From Takakia lepidozioides (taxonomy: Eukaryota > Streptophyta > Takakiopsida > Takakiales > Takakiaceae): a stretch of DNA of 64,000 bases. Location: NCBI GenBank assembly GCA_030704615.1, contig CM060732.1, positions 56,649,053 to 56,713,052 of the forward strand. Direction: 5' to 3'. The notes under the pieces were generated by a model. The model was not told the origin of the DNA, did not search any database, and worked only from the letters and a program-made list of their open reading frames with translations. Positions 33,101 to 44,950 of the stretch are shown one piece after another. Numbering within the stretch: position 1 is the first letter of the stretch; every line of letters starts with the position of its first letter. The translations under genes and the position numbers were made by a program.

Positions 33101-33439
33101 GCAGCCCTGATATAGAGCGAAGGAGTTCATTGTGGGTGGTCAAAGTTGGAGTTGTTCAGATTGCTTCCCTGAGGCATGTGCACGTCAAGTGTGGCATGGA
33201 AGGATGTGCTAGATGGAGTGGATGCGAAGGATCAAAGCCCCGGAGTCGGCATAGCTACAGATCCTGGCTGGAGCAGAGCAGTTCACTGGTATATGTTTGA
33301 AACACCTGTAGGTGAAATCCAGGGAATCTGTGAGAACTACATGGACGTGTTGGGAACTCGTAGATGACTTGGGAGCAGCTTTTAATGTCGAGAACGTTTT
33401 GGGTTTGAAAAATTAAAGAAATTCGTTCTTTGATCTAAT
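30179..33439. other. 3.3 kb spacer between convergent AP genes
   Basis: No domain, transposon or repeat could be supported. Short frames (for example 30907-31128, 33176-33367) lack supporting features. It should hold the 3' ends of both protease transcripts. Confidence 0.5.
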
Positions 33440-35878
33440 TTAAATTAGATAGAGCCTGTTTGGCCATAACTTTGGCATACCAAGGCCGGCCTTGAATCCA
33501 ACCTGCTCCTTGACATTGTCATAGACTATCAGGTGGTCTTGTTGCTGGATGTTACCGATGATGCTGAAGGTGAAGCCGGAGGACATAGCCAGACAAAGAA
33601 CGTCGACGTCAACGGCGAACCATGTGTTCTCTGGTGGGGCAAAGTAATCAACTCCAGGGAAGTGCATCACCAAGTCTGGAAATTTAGGATTTGAGACACC
33701 AGAAACGTTGACGCATAGATCCAGGGAGTAGAGACCAAGAGAGTTAGATATCACTGGGTAGGTGTTTGCTGACACGAAGGTCTGCAGCACACAGCATGAT
33801 TGAAAGATTATCAGCTTGAAGTTATGAAGAAGTTATCAAGTACCTGCACTAGAACGTTGAATAGCTACCTCTATATTCCAACTGCTATCCCAGGTTAAGG
33901 CTTCTCTTTATTGCAACAATGCTTGATTTTGATAGATCACTATATTCCTCCAGTTTAATATGAAAGTCCCCATGGTGTGGAGACTCGCATTGCCAAAACA
34001 GCCTTGAACGTCGAGATGATCTAAATTTTTTAAGCTATTCAAAGTGTAAGAGCTCCACATGCAACTGTTAGAAAGCTAGACTGACTACTTGAAAGAATTA
34101 CATTGAATCAGATAAAGAAAAATACGTCTAAATTCTTTGACCTACCTCTTGCAAACACTACAAAATATGCCTCCCTTATGTCCAGGAGCAATAGAATTCA
34201 AAAAAGATAGGGCTGCCGTATTCGACATTTCTCTCGAGAGTTCTTTAAAGGTGGTTAAGTAACGAGTTTGACCTTTCGGTAACTTCTGTTGATGATCAGG
34301 GAAATTAGTTCGTAATCCAACTAATTACGAAATTAGTTGATAGTGTACAACACTCTCGCCTTACCTTCAAGACGATGTCATAAGCATCTTGGGCCAAAAA
34401 GGTGAGGGTTGTTCCTGAATCGAGGATGTTCCCTCCGCTGCCATCAGAATTGATTTGAAACGAGCTTTGGTTGATATTCAGTAGCTTCCCGTCAATACTG
34501 ATGCCATTGACACCCACATAATAAAACGTTGGGTTGACTGGGTTGGCAAGAAGTGGAGTGTAGGCGATCCCTGAAACATTAGTGGCTACTGTATCTCCTA
34601 GGATTAGCTGACTGGTCGCGTTGGTTGCAGTCTCGAAGTTCACCAAGCAATAAGAGAACTTGCTGGCAAAGTTAATAGAGGCTAACTGAGAGGGAAGGGA
34701 AACCGGGCCTTTTCCCAGATCCACAAGCCCACCTGCTCCAAGAAAATTACCTTGTTGGTTGTGACTACATCCAAAGGCAATCTTGGGAATGTGAGACTGT
34801 CCTCCTTTGGTCGTGCTCATAGTGACTGTCTCATAGGAAAAGTCACCCTGGGTGTAGGAAAAATCTCCATACAGGTAGACGTAATCGCAGGTTTTTTTTT
34901 TGCTGCAGGCTACACTGGGAAGTGCCTAGGACATACAATTCAACAAACACTTTTGTCAATATTTAATCTATGCCGCTCGTGGGACAAAGCTGTAAACAAA
35001 TATCTTCAGGATACTAGCTTAACGGAACTCACTCGTGAGACATGACGTGACCCTCTTTGAAAATATTGAACCCGAACCGCGCGTCAGAGACATAATGGGG
35101 ACCATGGCTAACCGTCTTAAAGTTGCACACGCACAGATTGCTAACCTGAGGTAGATTATTTTGGAAAACATTCTAGACCGTAAACTTGTTGCATTTCAGC
35201 GTCCGACGTATGCTAGGAGAATTAGAGCATTCATAATGGAGACACGAGATTGGTATCATGTAAGCAGTGGTACCTGGCACAAGCCGTTAGTACAAGACGT
35301 CTTCTTGTATGTTTTCGATCTCTTAGGGTTAAAATACGGTTCTGTCTGATTATAACAAGTTTTGCAAGGCAGGCACTGAACCCACACCAAATCACTTCCA
35401 GTGTCCACAATGCCCGTAAAATTCTGTGGAGGTGTGCCGAGGGAGATTTCCATCAAATACTCTCCATTATCAGCTGATACAGGGCTCTTCAGACCCTTGG
35501 GGGCTTTGATGCTTCTGGATATTTGCTTTTGGCGAGCATAGCTCCTCGTCACAGCCGCACGAACCCTCTGGGCCAAGGTTTGGGTTGTTGATGACGTCGA
35601 CGACGACAAGTAGTCGCGGTGAAACAGCTGGCCCGCAAACCCCGTTGAAAATTCCTGTGCAGAACAGAAACATCACGAGTATCTAAAAGATGCACATCCA
35701 CTGACATGAAACCTATATTGATAGAACCCAGGAACACCCAAAAGCTGCAGCTCTTGTGCAAATTCCAACCCAGACAAGATCCAATCCAGCGTCTCACCTC
35801 AGCAGTACTCATGCCTGCAAGACAAGATTGTGCGACGAGACTCGCCAGTATCAGCACACCCCACACAGCTCCATTCAT
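33440..35878 (-). CDS. Nepenthesin/CDR1-type aspartic protease (AP-2)
   Basis: Four minus-strand exons with phase-0 introns at the same places as AP-1: 35798-35878, 35274-35654, 34365-34925 and 33440-33781, about 454 residues. It starts with a signal peptide (VWGVLILASLVAQSCLAG). Exon 2 carries HRDYLSS and the catalytic DTGSDLVWVQC; exon 3 carries NILDSGTTLTF. The Cys-rich insert is present (CLPCKTCY, CTNGLCQ, ACSKKKTCDY). Exon 3 includes a ten-A run (34892-34901) whose length keeps the frame. Exon 4 ends differently from AP-1: after EQVGFKAGLG the usual terminal Cys is missing and a longer tail follows (PKLWPNRLYLI), so the last disulfide may be lost. Catalytic residues are intact. It probably arose by duplication with AP-1. 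Confidence 0.9.
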
Positions 35879-35953
35879 CTCAATCTCTCTTGCTGTGCTC
35901 GAGGTGATGAAGACTAGAGCTCACCAGTTCAGGAAGACGGCACAGGGGCTCAC

Positions 35954-35960
35954 ATTTAAA
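35954..35960 (-). promoter_or_regulatory. Candidate TATA-like box of AP-2
   Basis: On the minus strand this reads TTTAAAT, about 75 bp upstream of the AP-2 ATG. It is a weak TATA variant at a sensible distance. Confidence 0.3.
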
Positions 35961-36375
35961 CGGCAACCCCACCTCGATACAAACGGTCACAGTACAGGTC
36001 ACAGTACAGCCTGTATTTTTCGTGTTTCTTTTTTCTGTGTCCTCAAAACGCAAATTAATTTCTAAATAAAGCTCTCAAGCCTGGCTTTCTCCCCTTTTCC
36101 CAAAATAAAATAAAATAGAATTCCTTACAATATATATGTAAATAAATTCCAGACTGCTTCCGTATTCACACACACCAAATATGGTGTAATATGTCTCCAA
36201 TAGCATCCCATGTGAACATCTAACAGCATATATAACATAATTGTTTCTGGCTGAGAATAAATAATTAAATATTATTTTTAGAATATTTATCGCACTGAAT
36301 TTCTTTATTTTTCGTTAATATGTTTAATTAGAAAGTATAATTGCAATTACAATCTCTCACATTTTCTGTAGTTCC

Positions 36376-36600
36376 ATTACCGCCAGTGGGTAGCTCCGTT
36401 GGATAGAGCACTGAGTGGCAATCAGGGTTCAAATCCTGCTACCTTGTCAGTTGTGGATAATCGTCTCCCCCTTCCCTTAGGCGGTGTCCCTTGAGCCTCC
36501 TGCTCGGTGCCTCATGATGACGAGATTAGGTTATTTTCTCCTCTCAGTATGGGCCTGATGCTATTTCCCTTTCATTTTTTTAAAATTAAGGATTTTGTGC
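36376..36600 (+). mobile_element. tRNA-derived SINE, second type (plus)
   Basis: A box GGTAGCTCCGTTGGATAGAGC (about 36388-36408), B box GGGTTCAAATCC (about 36424-36435). The body shares the GTGTCCC, CTCATG and TTATTTTCTCCTCTCA blocks with 27155-27405. Confidence 0.75.
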
Positions 36601-36699
36601 CAACAAAAAGCGATTGTGCATCCTATGTCCCATGGCAAGACCTACTGGCGTGGTTTCTTTGAAAGAGGTTTTCTCTTTTTTTTCTTTTTTTTCCTTAAG

Positions 36700-36790
36700 G
36701 GTAACACTTGGGAGCGACAGCTCACTGCAACTCAGGCCTAGTGAGGGTGTAATTAAGGGAAAACAAATTAAGGGAAGCAGTCGGCTCCAT
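36700..36790 (-). mobile_element. SINE 3'-end fragment (minus)
   Basis: Carries CTTGGGAGCGACAGCTCA, the complement of the conserved 3' end of the second SINE type, followed by a short part of the body. A T-rich tract (36661-36700) represents its tail. Confidence 0.6.
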
Positions 36791-37724
36791 TTATTATTAG
36801 ATAAAATAAAGTAATGTGAGTCCAGGAAACTATGTTTCTCAAAAAACAATTCCTTCATCTTTTTGTTCCAGCGTTCACACCGCAGCCTGCAAGCTCCAAA
36901 TTGAACTTCAAACAAAGTTCCGAAGTTAAAGAAGGGAAATACAAAGTAGGCGAGAGTTCACCCCAACAGTGACGGCCCCTCCAACTCTGCAGCCTGACAA
37001 CAAAAAAACAAAATGGCACACGTCTCCGATTGGAAATTTGCAAGCAAAGTGGAATTATCGAACTAATAAGCAAGAGAGATGCATGCCAGACAAGAGATTG
37101 CGCAGGGGCATCCGGCCAGGGAGGCGAATTGTCTCATCCAACACACGTACTTCCTGCCGTCGTAAACACCTGTCCAGGGGACATTCTCAGACAGAATCGG
37201 CCGCATCCTTGGATTTCTTGAATTGCCCCCGACCAAATCTCGTCATTTAGGATCAAATACGCATACGCCAAGTAAAAAGTCAGCCCAAGGGATTTACGGA
37301 TTTGCGATCCGAGGCCCAGTCTGGAGACCTTTCCGCAGTTTTCCCCTTTGCCACCTGGCAAGATTTTTTTTCCTCGAGGTCCTTTTCGGAGGGTGCTCGT
37401 TGGATCATCGCAGTAGCCGTCTTCTTGTGCTTCATTCTACACAGATAAAGAAAATACATGCGGAGCGCGGGTACAGAATGTAACCCACTGTCAGAGAGGA
37501 TACGGTTCAGGAGGGTTCCTTTAGATGTAGGAAAGTGTGCAGTAGAGCGAAGCGGGAGGGGGGCAATGGGATTGTGTCCAGCCACATCCAGGCGCCCATT
37601 GTGCGAATGTGCACACCTGGCGCGAACCAGCCTTCAGCGAAGGCGAGAGACCGCTGGGCCCGCCGCACTGAGAAGGTATGTAAGGGAGGGTCTACTCCAA
37701 CTGCTACCTTCTAATCTACACCCA
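36791..37724. other. Intergenic, no gene seen
   Basis: Several overlapping frames on both strands, none with a domain or a paralogue in the window. Confidence 0.45.
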
Positions 37725-38275
37725 AGGCCTCCTAAAAAGCAAAACTATGGAACAGGTACCATAAGAATAGCTCCAGTATTCTTGATACTGGATTAGAATT
37801 AGATTCACTTTCCTCCGGCTCCAAATTAGTAAAAAGCTCAAAGAACCGATGGTTGATTCGGTGGTCTTTTTTTTTAACCTTCGCCCGTCTCCCGTTCACA
37901 CTTGACGCCAAATGACAGCTTCTCCATCCGCAGGCTTCGGTGGCTAAACCCGCGAACCCTATTTCGCCGATGCGCAGTTCGGGCTCGCCAAAAATCGTCT
38001 GCCAGCACCGTACGCGCCAGAATGGGCGGGCCCGGCCGTACTGTTGTACTTTTATACCAACATACGTCATACACGGAACGTACAAAAGTACAATGCTATA
38101 TCTACAGTACACGTTACTATACATATGATGCGGCATATACTCATGTCAGTCATCCGTCGGATGAAACCCCGGGGCACACGTGCGACAAAACCCTGCAGAA
38201 TGTAGTGCGGAACGATTCGACCAGCTTGGAAGCAGGGCGAGAGGGGGAATTGATCCCCAACAACATGTAGTGGTG
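37725..38275 (+). repeat. Dispersed repeat, copy 1 of 2
   Basis: About 550 bp, starting GGCCTCCTAAAAAGCAAAA, that recurs in the same orientation at 53545-54065. Both share ACTTGACGCCAAATG, CTCGCCAAAAATCGTC and GACCAGCTTGGAAGCAGGG blocks. No protein signal is conserved between the copies; type unknown. Confidence 0.8.
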
Positions 38276-39059
38276 TTTTTGAACCATAAAACCTCATGTC
38301 TGGATTTGCCTATTCTCAAATGGTGCCTTGAATTTTATCATAAACCTTTTTACCCAACACCTCCCAATACCTTAACCCCTAAAGGCCGGAGCGACCTGAA
38401 TTGGGTCGCTGTCGATTTCTTCCGTGAATGAACTCGGATGAAAAACTTTTCTGAATGAAAAGTGAGCGGGGCAATTATTGCCACACGCTCCAGTTTAGTA
38501 CACCCCAAAAAACCCTAAACTCCGCCCGCTACAATTTTTCAAAGGGGCAGGAGGACCCTAGATCGACGGATCTGAGGCTGCCACCGCCATTGACCCACCG
38601 ACGTGGTAGGTCACTGCCAATCAGCGTCCGGGAAATATTTTGAGTTGAACCAGCCAGTGGCCGCTCATTTTCAGCACCAACAGGCTAAGTGGGTTGGGGG
38701 GTCGGCTGCTGCCCCTTGGTGGTAACTTCAGGCGGTCAATTTCCTACATATTGTTTTACAACCGATAATATTCCTTCTTCTTTTTTTGTGTTCGGCTATA
38801 AATCCGGCCATTGTACATATCAACCGGTTCATTTCCTGCAAATGAAAAATAAATTCGGCTGCATACAAATTCAACAAATGAACAACAATAAATAATCACA
38901 ACCAATTTTAAGCAATTCAAACAAGTGCAGAAAAGTATCCTTGGCAGGAGTTGAACCTGTCAATGCCCTCCACCATTTGGAGGCCAAGGATCGAACCCTT
39001 CTAAAATGCAAGGACCTCAACCAAAAATTGAAGGGCCTTGAATTTTAGAAGCGTTACCT
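38276..39059. other. Intergenic, no gene seen
   Basis: A short inverted repeat around 38939-38991 (CCTTGGC...GCCAAGG) may belong to the end of the adjacent hAT relic. Nothing else is supported. Confidence 0.4.
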
Positions 39060-41240
39060 ATCTAAACAAACAAACAAACATAAATTCAAAACTGCAAATC
39101 ATCATTGGTACCTTATGCATTTGATGGCCCACCTTCTGGTTGTCCACTATTGGCTGTCCAGCTAAATATAGCTTAGGATGAGAGAACAAATGTCTGAAGT
39201 TTGTGGAGTTCTTCCACAAAGATATGGCCTCAATCAAAACAGGTTGACATGCCTGCACACTTGGCCCTTCCAAAGCAACACGAAGCACATTTTCCAAGTT
39301 CTTTGTTTTCAACTTGTTTCGAAAAGTTTTCATACTTCATCGCTAGAGAAGGGTTCCAAGTCACCATGCCCCAAAGATCCTTGAAAGTTTTCTCCATCCA
39401 CTCGGTACTTGCCTGTAGTTTGAAAGCAAAGAACTCTCGTTTCACCGCTGCTATGTCAATAAGGGCAGGCAATGTCCTTCCTGCAATCTATCTCTCCACA
39501 CCATAGTGCGCACATAATATTTCCAACTCTACTACACCCCAACTTGCTAACCGCACTTGCCTAGTTGGTAGGTTACATGGACTCAATATTTTGAATGCAC
39601 TTACAACTCCATTGTCCTCAAATCTGGCATCCAAAGCATTGCAAACAGCCTCTGCATAAAGCTTTTGGAAGGTAAGTGCTGCCTCCAAATCACCCCCCAT
39701 CCTCTCTTGTGTCATTTGTACACCATGAAATTTGGATCCCCTAATCTCAGAGGCTAGCCGCCTCAAATACCCACCAGGAGGACCAAACTCCGGGATGATG
39801 TGATAACCCGTTTCCTCATTGAAGGTGGATTGGTTCAAATCCGTGCTATCCTCAATGAAAAACATTCGTATTTGTGCAATCTCTGTCTTAACTATGGACC
39901 CAATGCTGGTTACATCCACAAACTTCCATTGGAACACACGTGAGAGTAGAGATAGACCGTGCAACATATCAGCCAAAAAATACAAGACATAAATCATTTT
40001 GAATGACCTTAGCTTGTTATACAAAAGAGGGGCTGATCTATCATCCTTGGCAGCCGGCACATCTCTAAAATACGTGAGAACACTCTCAAGACTATCACAA
40101 AGCGATGTCACGGCCTGCCACCTAGATAACCAACGAATCTTGTGAAACCTTTTGAGGCACTTCTGAGCATCATTAAGCTCGGTCTGCAAAGCTTGCAAGG
40201 CTGCCTTACGCTTAGATGATTTGCGAAAATGACCAGCACGAGAGTTTAAAAGTGTGTCAACCTCATTTGAAATAAGATCACATGGTGATGTCTTGGCAGC
40301 TTCTAATGCTGCCAAGTTGGTCCTATGTGCTACGCAATGGACGGCCAACATAAAGGGGTTTACCTTTTGCGAAAGACGAGCAGCCACGCCGGATCGAGCC
40401 CCCACCATGGTTGCTGCCCCATCCGAACCAAACCCCAAAAACTTATCTAGATCCAAACCCCACTCTTTCAAACTAGTTAGTAAACACTCATATATCATTG
40501 CGACATCCTTCTTGCCATCAATAATCTGAAGTAACCCCAAAAACAGAGTGACTGGCAAACCCTCTTCAACAAAAGAAGCAAAAACAACAAGATGACCGGT
40601 CACTGAAATGTCAGTTGACTCATCTATCATGATTCCATAGTACTTTGAATCCTTCACTCTATCCAACACCTTCTTCTGAACAACACATGAGATACAAAAC
40701 AATATATCAGCACATGACTTCTCATCAAGGTACAGTTTCTGGGTAATACAAGCTTTGAGAGTAACCAAAAGTTGACACAAACCTGGAAATTTGCTAAATG
40801 GCAAGGCCTCCAAACCAATGTAGTAAGCAGCTTGGAAAAGAGCCAAAACAGCATCATCACAAGCTCGGTTAGCACTAGCTATGGCTTTCTCCATGGCTTT
40901 CTTACCAGATTGTAGGGTTACGATGCTCTTCTGACCTAGCATGGTCTTGGAATGAACTCACCTTGACATTGACAGAACCAGCATTTGCAAAGACTGTCCT
41001 CCCTCCTTTCCCTCTACAAACTTTACAAAAAACCCTATCTAGATCATGGTTAAACTCAATCCAATCAAATTGAGTGTACCAAGCATCTTTCCATGCTTTC
41101 TGGGCTGCCTCTACACTATTCGATGGCTTGTCCATACCACTTGAAGATGAGGCAGAGGGACAGCGGAAGACTCCTCATCACAATCACCAGTGCGACCAGC
41201 CCTAAATAACATATTTCTTAGATTCCTTTGGCGCTTGGCC
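39060..41240 (-). pseudogene. hAT-superfamily transposase relic, ZNF862-like type
   Basis: Minus-strand pieces in several frames. The N terminus (41135-40902) has a zinc-finger-like CKVCRGKGG...H...EEH. The main frame (40942-39488, 484 codons) has the RNase-H-like core: IDESTDISV, then FGFGSDGAATMVG-like GSDGAA, then AVHCVAHRTNLAALEA. C-terminal pieces (39472-39058) include LKTKNLENVLRVALEGP, like the hAT dimerisation region of ZNF862-type proteins. Frameshifts are needed near 41150, 40920 and 39330, and a stop separates 39488 from the tail. It is therefore inactive. Terminal repeats were not identified. The family call is strong; exact subgroup is inferred. Confidence 0.85.
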
Positions 41241-41593
41241 ATAGCCAAGACCTTACAAAATACAAATATATAGCACGGAAATTGCAACAAGGAAGGGCCA
41301 GCGATCACTAAAGGGATTGAAGGGAGGGAGGACGAGGAAGTCAGCTGGGCTCGGGAGGAAGCACTGCGAGTGGAGAACCAGGTCTTGAGAGAGCAGGGAG
41401 GAGAGATGGACACAGAGACCATACCGTCTGCCGTTGTTTCGCACCACCGGGACCTCCTTGGAAGTATGCTGCCTCCAGACCCCATGGAAAAGTTGAATGC
41501 CTCAAGAGCATCATCAAGTGCAAAGAAGAAACCGGAGGTGACTATCAACCCTCTTTATCCTTTTTTGTGTCTGTTCCATGCTCATCAGAGAGA

Positions 41594-42175
41594 TCGACAT
41601 CAACCTTGCGTCAACGCAAGGTTGATGTCGACATCCACAGTGTATGTTCTAGGCATGAAATGAGTGCAGATGCTGCACTCAAATCAACCTTGCGTTGACG
41701 TGAGTTGATCGTGTGCCTTTTCTGTTCAATCCCACAAACCCTAAACGCCTGGCAGCCATGGAACTGTTGAATGCTCCCGGTGCATCATACAGTGCCAAGA
41801 AGAAACCATAAGTTGCAATGTGCCTTTCTATGTGATTTTTGTGTTTGTTGAACACCAATCTGAGAGCTCCACAGCAACCTTGCGTCAACGCAAGGTTGAT
41901 GTCGACCTCCAAAGCATTTGTTTATGAAGGTGACATGAAGCAGATTCAGCACTCAAATCAACCTTGCGTTGACGCGAGGCTGATTTTGATGCCACTCTCT
42001 GCATCTGAAGTCTCGCACCAGGAAAGGAAAAAGTAGGGAAAGTCGATTATCTGAAGCCACCAAAAGAACCCTGCGTCAACGCAAAGCATTTAGTTGGTTC
42101 AATGGACTGTTGCAGTATGCATTTCAGACTAAGCTGCATACCCATCAATCAACCTTGCATCAACGCAAGGTAGAT
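41594..42175. repeat. Family B hairpins, 5' group
   Basis: The best copy (41594-41631) has 18-bp perfect arms TCGACATCAACCTTGCGT and its complement around a CA loop. Related sites lie near 41680, 41878, 41958, 42068 and 42148, several with decayed arms. They are interleaved with a decayed duplicate (41741-41818) of the exon ending at 41537, which has a stop after AKKKP. Confidence 0.88.
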
Positions 42176-42239
42176 CCATGGGAGCTCAATCTATCACTCA
42201 CAGGGATATTCATTCTGTACAGAGGAAAAGAGCATAAAG

Positions 42240-43815
42240 GGGAGCAAAATCAGTGTGCTTTGAAGCACACTGTTTGGTGCTCCAAATTAGGGGCTTTCTG
42301 ACATGGCATTCTGGCCGTGTGTGGCCCATTTTGAAATCTAAAAACGGGCTGAGAGAGGGGCACAAGCAGTGTGCGTTGACCCACACCGTTTCGTGCTTCC
42401 AACTATGGGGTTTTTTGACATGGCATACTGGCCCTGTGTGGCCCATTTAGACATCAATAAACAAGCATAAAGGGGAGAAAAATCAATGTGCTTTGAAGCA
42501 CACTGTTTGGTGCTCCCAATTAGGGGTTTTTTGACATGGCATTCTGGCCGTGTGTGGCCCATTTTGAAATCTAAAAATAGGCTGAGATAGGGGCACAAAG
42601 AGTGTGCGTTGACACACACTGTTTGGTGCTTCCAACTATGGGGTTTTTTGACACGGCACACTGGCCCTATGTGGCCCATTTAGACATCAATATACAAGCA
42701 TAAAGGGGAGCACAAAGAGTGTGCTTTGAAGCACACTGTTTGGTGCTTCCAATTAGGGGTTTGTTAGCATGGCATATTGGGCCTGTGTGGCCCATTTTGA
42801 AATCTAAAAATAGGCTGAGAGAGGTGCACAAACAGTTTGCGTTGACGCACACTGTTTGGTGTGTCTAACTATGGGGTTTTTTGACATGGCATTCTAGCCG
42901 TGTGTGGCTCATTTGGACATCCAAAAACAGGCTGAGAGATGGGCACAAATAGTGTACGTTGACGCACACTGTTTGGTGCTTCCAACTATAGGGTTTTTTG
43001 GACATGGCATACTGGCCCTGTGTGGCCCATTTAGACATCAATATACAAGCATAAAGGGGAGCAAAAATAGTGCGCTTTGTAGCACACTATTTGGTGCTCC
43101 CAATTAGGGGTTGTTTGACGTGGCATTCTGGCCGTGTGTGGCCCATTTTGAAATCTAAAAATAGGCTGAGAGAGGGGCACAAACAGTGTGGGTTGACCCA
43201 AACTGTTTGGTGCTTCCAACTATGGGTTTTTTGACACGGCACACAAAACTTGTGTGGCCCATTTAGACAACAATATATAAGCATAAAGGGGAGCAAAAAC
43301 AGTGTGTTTTGAAGCACACTGTTTGGTGCTCCCAATTAGGGGGTTTTTGACATGGCATTCTGGCCCTGTGTGGCCCATTTTGAAATCTAAACACAGCCTG
43401 AGAGAGGGGCACAAGCAGTGTGCGTTGACCCAAACTGTTTGGTGCTTCCAACTATGTGGTTTTTTGACACAGCACACTGGCCCTGTGTGGCCCATTTAGA
43501 CATCAATATACAAGCATAAAGGGGAGCACAAACAGTGTGCCTTGAAGCACACTCTTTGGTGCTTCCAATTAGGGGTTTTTTAACATGGCATATTGGCCCT
43601 GTGTGACCCATTTTGAAATTTAAAAATAGGCTGAGAGAGGTGCACAAACAGTTTGCGTTGACGCACACTGTTTGGTGTGTCTAACTATGGGGTTTTTTGA
43701 CATGGCATTCTAGCCTTGTGTGGCTCATTTGGACATCCAAAAACAGGCTGAGAGATGGGCACAAACAGTGTGCGCTGACGCACACTGTTTGGTGCTTCCA
43801 ACTACGGGTGTTTCG
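42240..43815. repeat. 116-bp tandem array, 14 units, hairpin-bearing
   Basis: Fourteen units, at about 42251, 42367, 42484, 42600, 42717, 42830, 42949, 43068, 43184, 43300, 43415, 43532, 43648 and 43765. Spacing is 113-119 bp, mean about 116.5. Each has a near-palindrome of the type AACAGTGTGCGT-TG-ACGCACACTGTT. Two subtypes alternate (GTGCTTTGAAGCAC and GTGCGTTGACGCAC), so the true repeat is a dimer of about 233 bp. The array lies within an intron of the family B gene. Frames translating as WHSGPVWPI-like peptides are repeat by-products. Confidence 0.93.
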
Positions 43816-44304
43816 AACTTGCCATCTTTCTTGCTGCAGTTGGAAAAACGAGCGGTGGCTGCACTTGGGGAGTCAATGGCAGACTACAAAATCCAGATGT
43901 CTTGCCCCCGGATCACACTGGAGGCCTATATCAAGAGATGGAAGCTCGCTGTATGGGACAACTATTTTTTCAGGGAGTTTGAGAGAGAAAAAGGAATCTC
44001 CAGGTCCTACGAATTCAAAAACCAGTACAACAGCGAGCAAGCAATAAAACGAGTGTTGTACAAGTGTGACCTCCAAGAAACAATTCTGGTACTTGAAGTG
44101 TATGTTTCTGTATTCTTGTTTCGTTTTTTCCATGTAGAACTACGAATTCGGAGGTTTTTAGGGAGCTCTGAAGGCTCTGGACGTGCAGCTGAGCAACATT
44201 GCATTAACGCAAGCTTGTATCCCTTTGTTTTGGTTTCACTTTCATGTACCTGGGGTATCCAATGAAGTCGTTATTCTGCATGTGAAAGGGCAAAAACTGA
44301 CAGG

Positions 44305-44950
44305 CAAATCAACCTTGCGTCAACGCAAGGTTGATGAAGGGCCTGGTTGTGTAGGTTTTCCTGTGTTCTTGGGCTGTTTTTTTGGTGGTTTCCAGTTGCA
44401 ATGCTGCCAGGATGAACTTAAAGTCTGTTTGGAGTCTGTTTGAAATGCTATTTAGAGCTTACACTGTACCATCAAACAGTCTTGCGTTGACGCAACGTTG
44501 TTTGACGGTATGGATTGCTAGATTAATCCCGCCAAAATACCCCGATTTCCATACAATTGTAGGAAAGTTAAGGTTATCAAAAATACCCTGGACAGGTGTT
44601 TCAGCAGAGGAATTCAACCTTGCGTCAACGCAAGGTTGAATATCCATACCAGCAGATATTCGGATGGTGGTTTTCAATCACTGTTTTCCATTTCCTCTGT
44701 TAATGAAAACAACCTTGCGTTGACGCAATGTTGAATTCCGTTGCCAAGCACCGTCCCTTTCAATGCTACATTATCAGCCAATCTTCTTTGCGTCAACGCA
44801 AGGTTGATTGGGGTTCCAATGTTGTGCATGAGATGTTTTAGGATAATGGGCTTTCCCTCTCGTACATGCTTGTTGAAATTGCAGTTCTCCAAATTTGGTG
44901 TTTCCCATTTCAGCTCGAATCAACATTGCGTCAACGCAATGTTGAATCGG
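44305..44950. repeat. Family B hairpins, 3' group
   Basis: Hairpins with CAACCTTGCGT-type arms at about 44309-44334, 44480-44505, 44613-44641, 44709-44736, 44780-44808 and 44916-44945. They lie in the intron before the exon at 45073. Outer arm bases vary between copies but usually stay paired within a copy (for example GATTC.../...GAATC types). Confidence 0.87.

Noticed and set aside
41111-41548. Extension of the hAT protein upstream of 41240
   Set aside because: This part is antisense to the first exon of the family B gene; hAT similarity starts only at about MAKRQRN (41240).
42210-43668. Open frames with repeated HTGPVCHVKKPHSWKH-like peptides
   Set aside because: By-products of the 116-bp tandem array, present in both strands and disrupted in different units.
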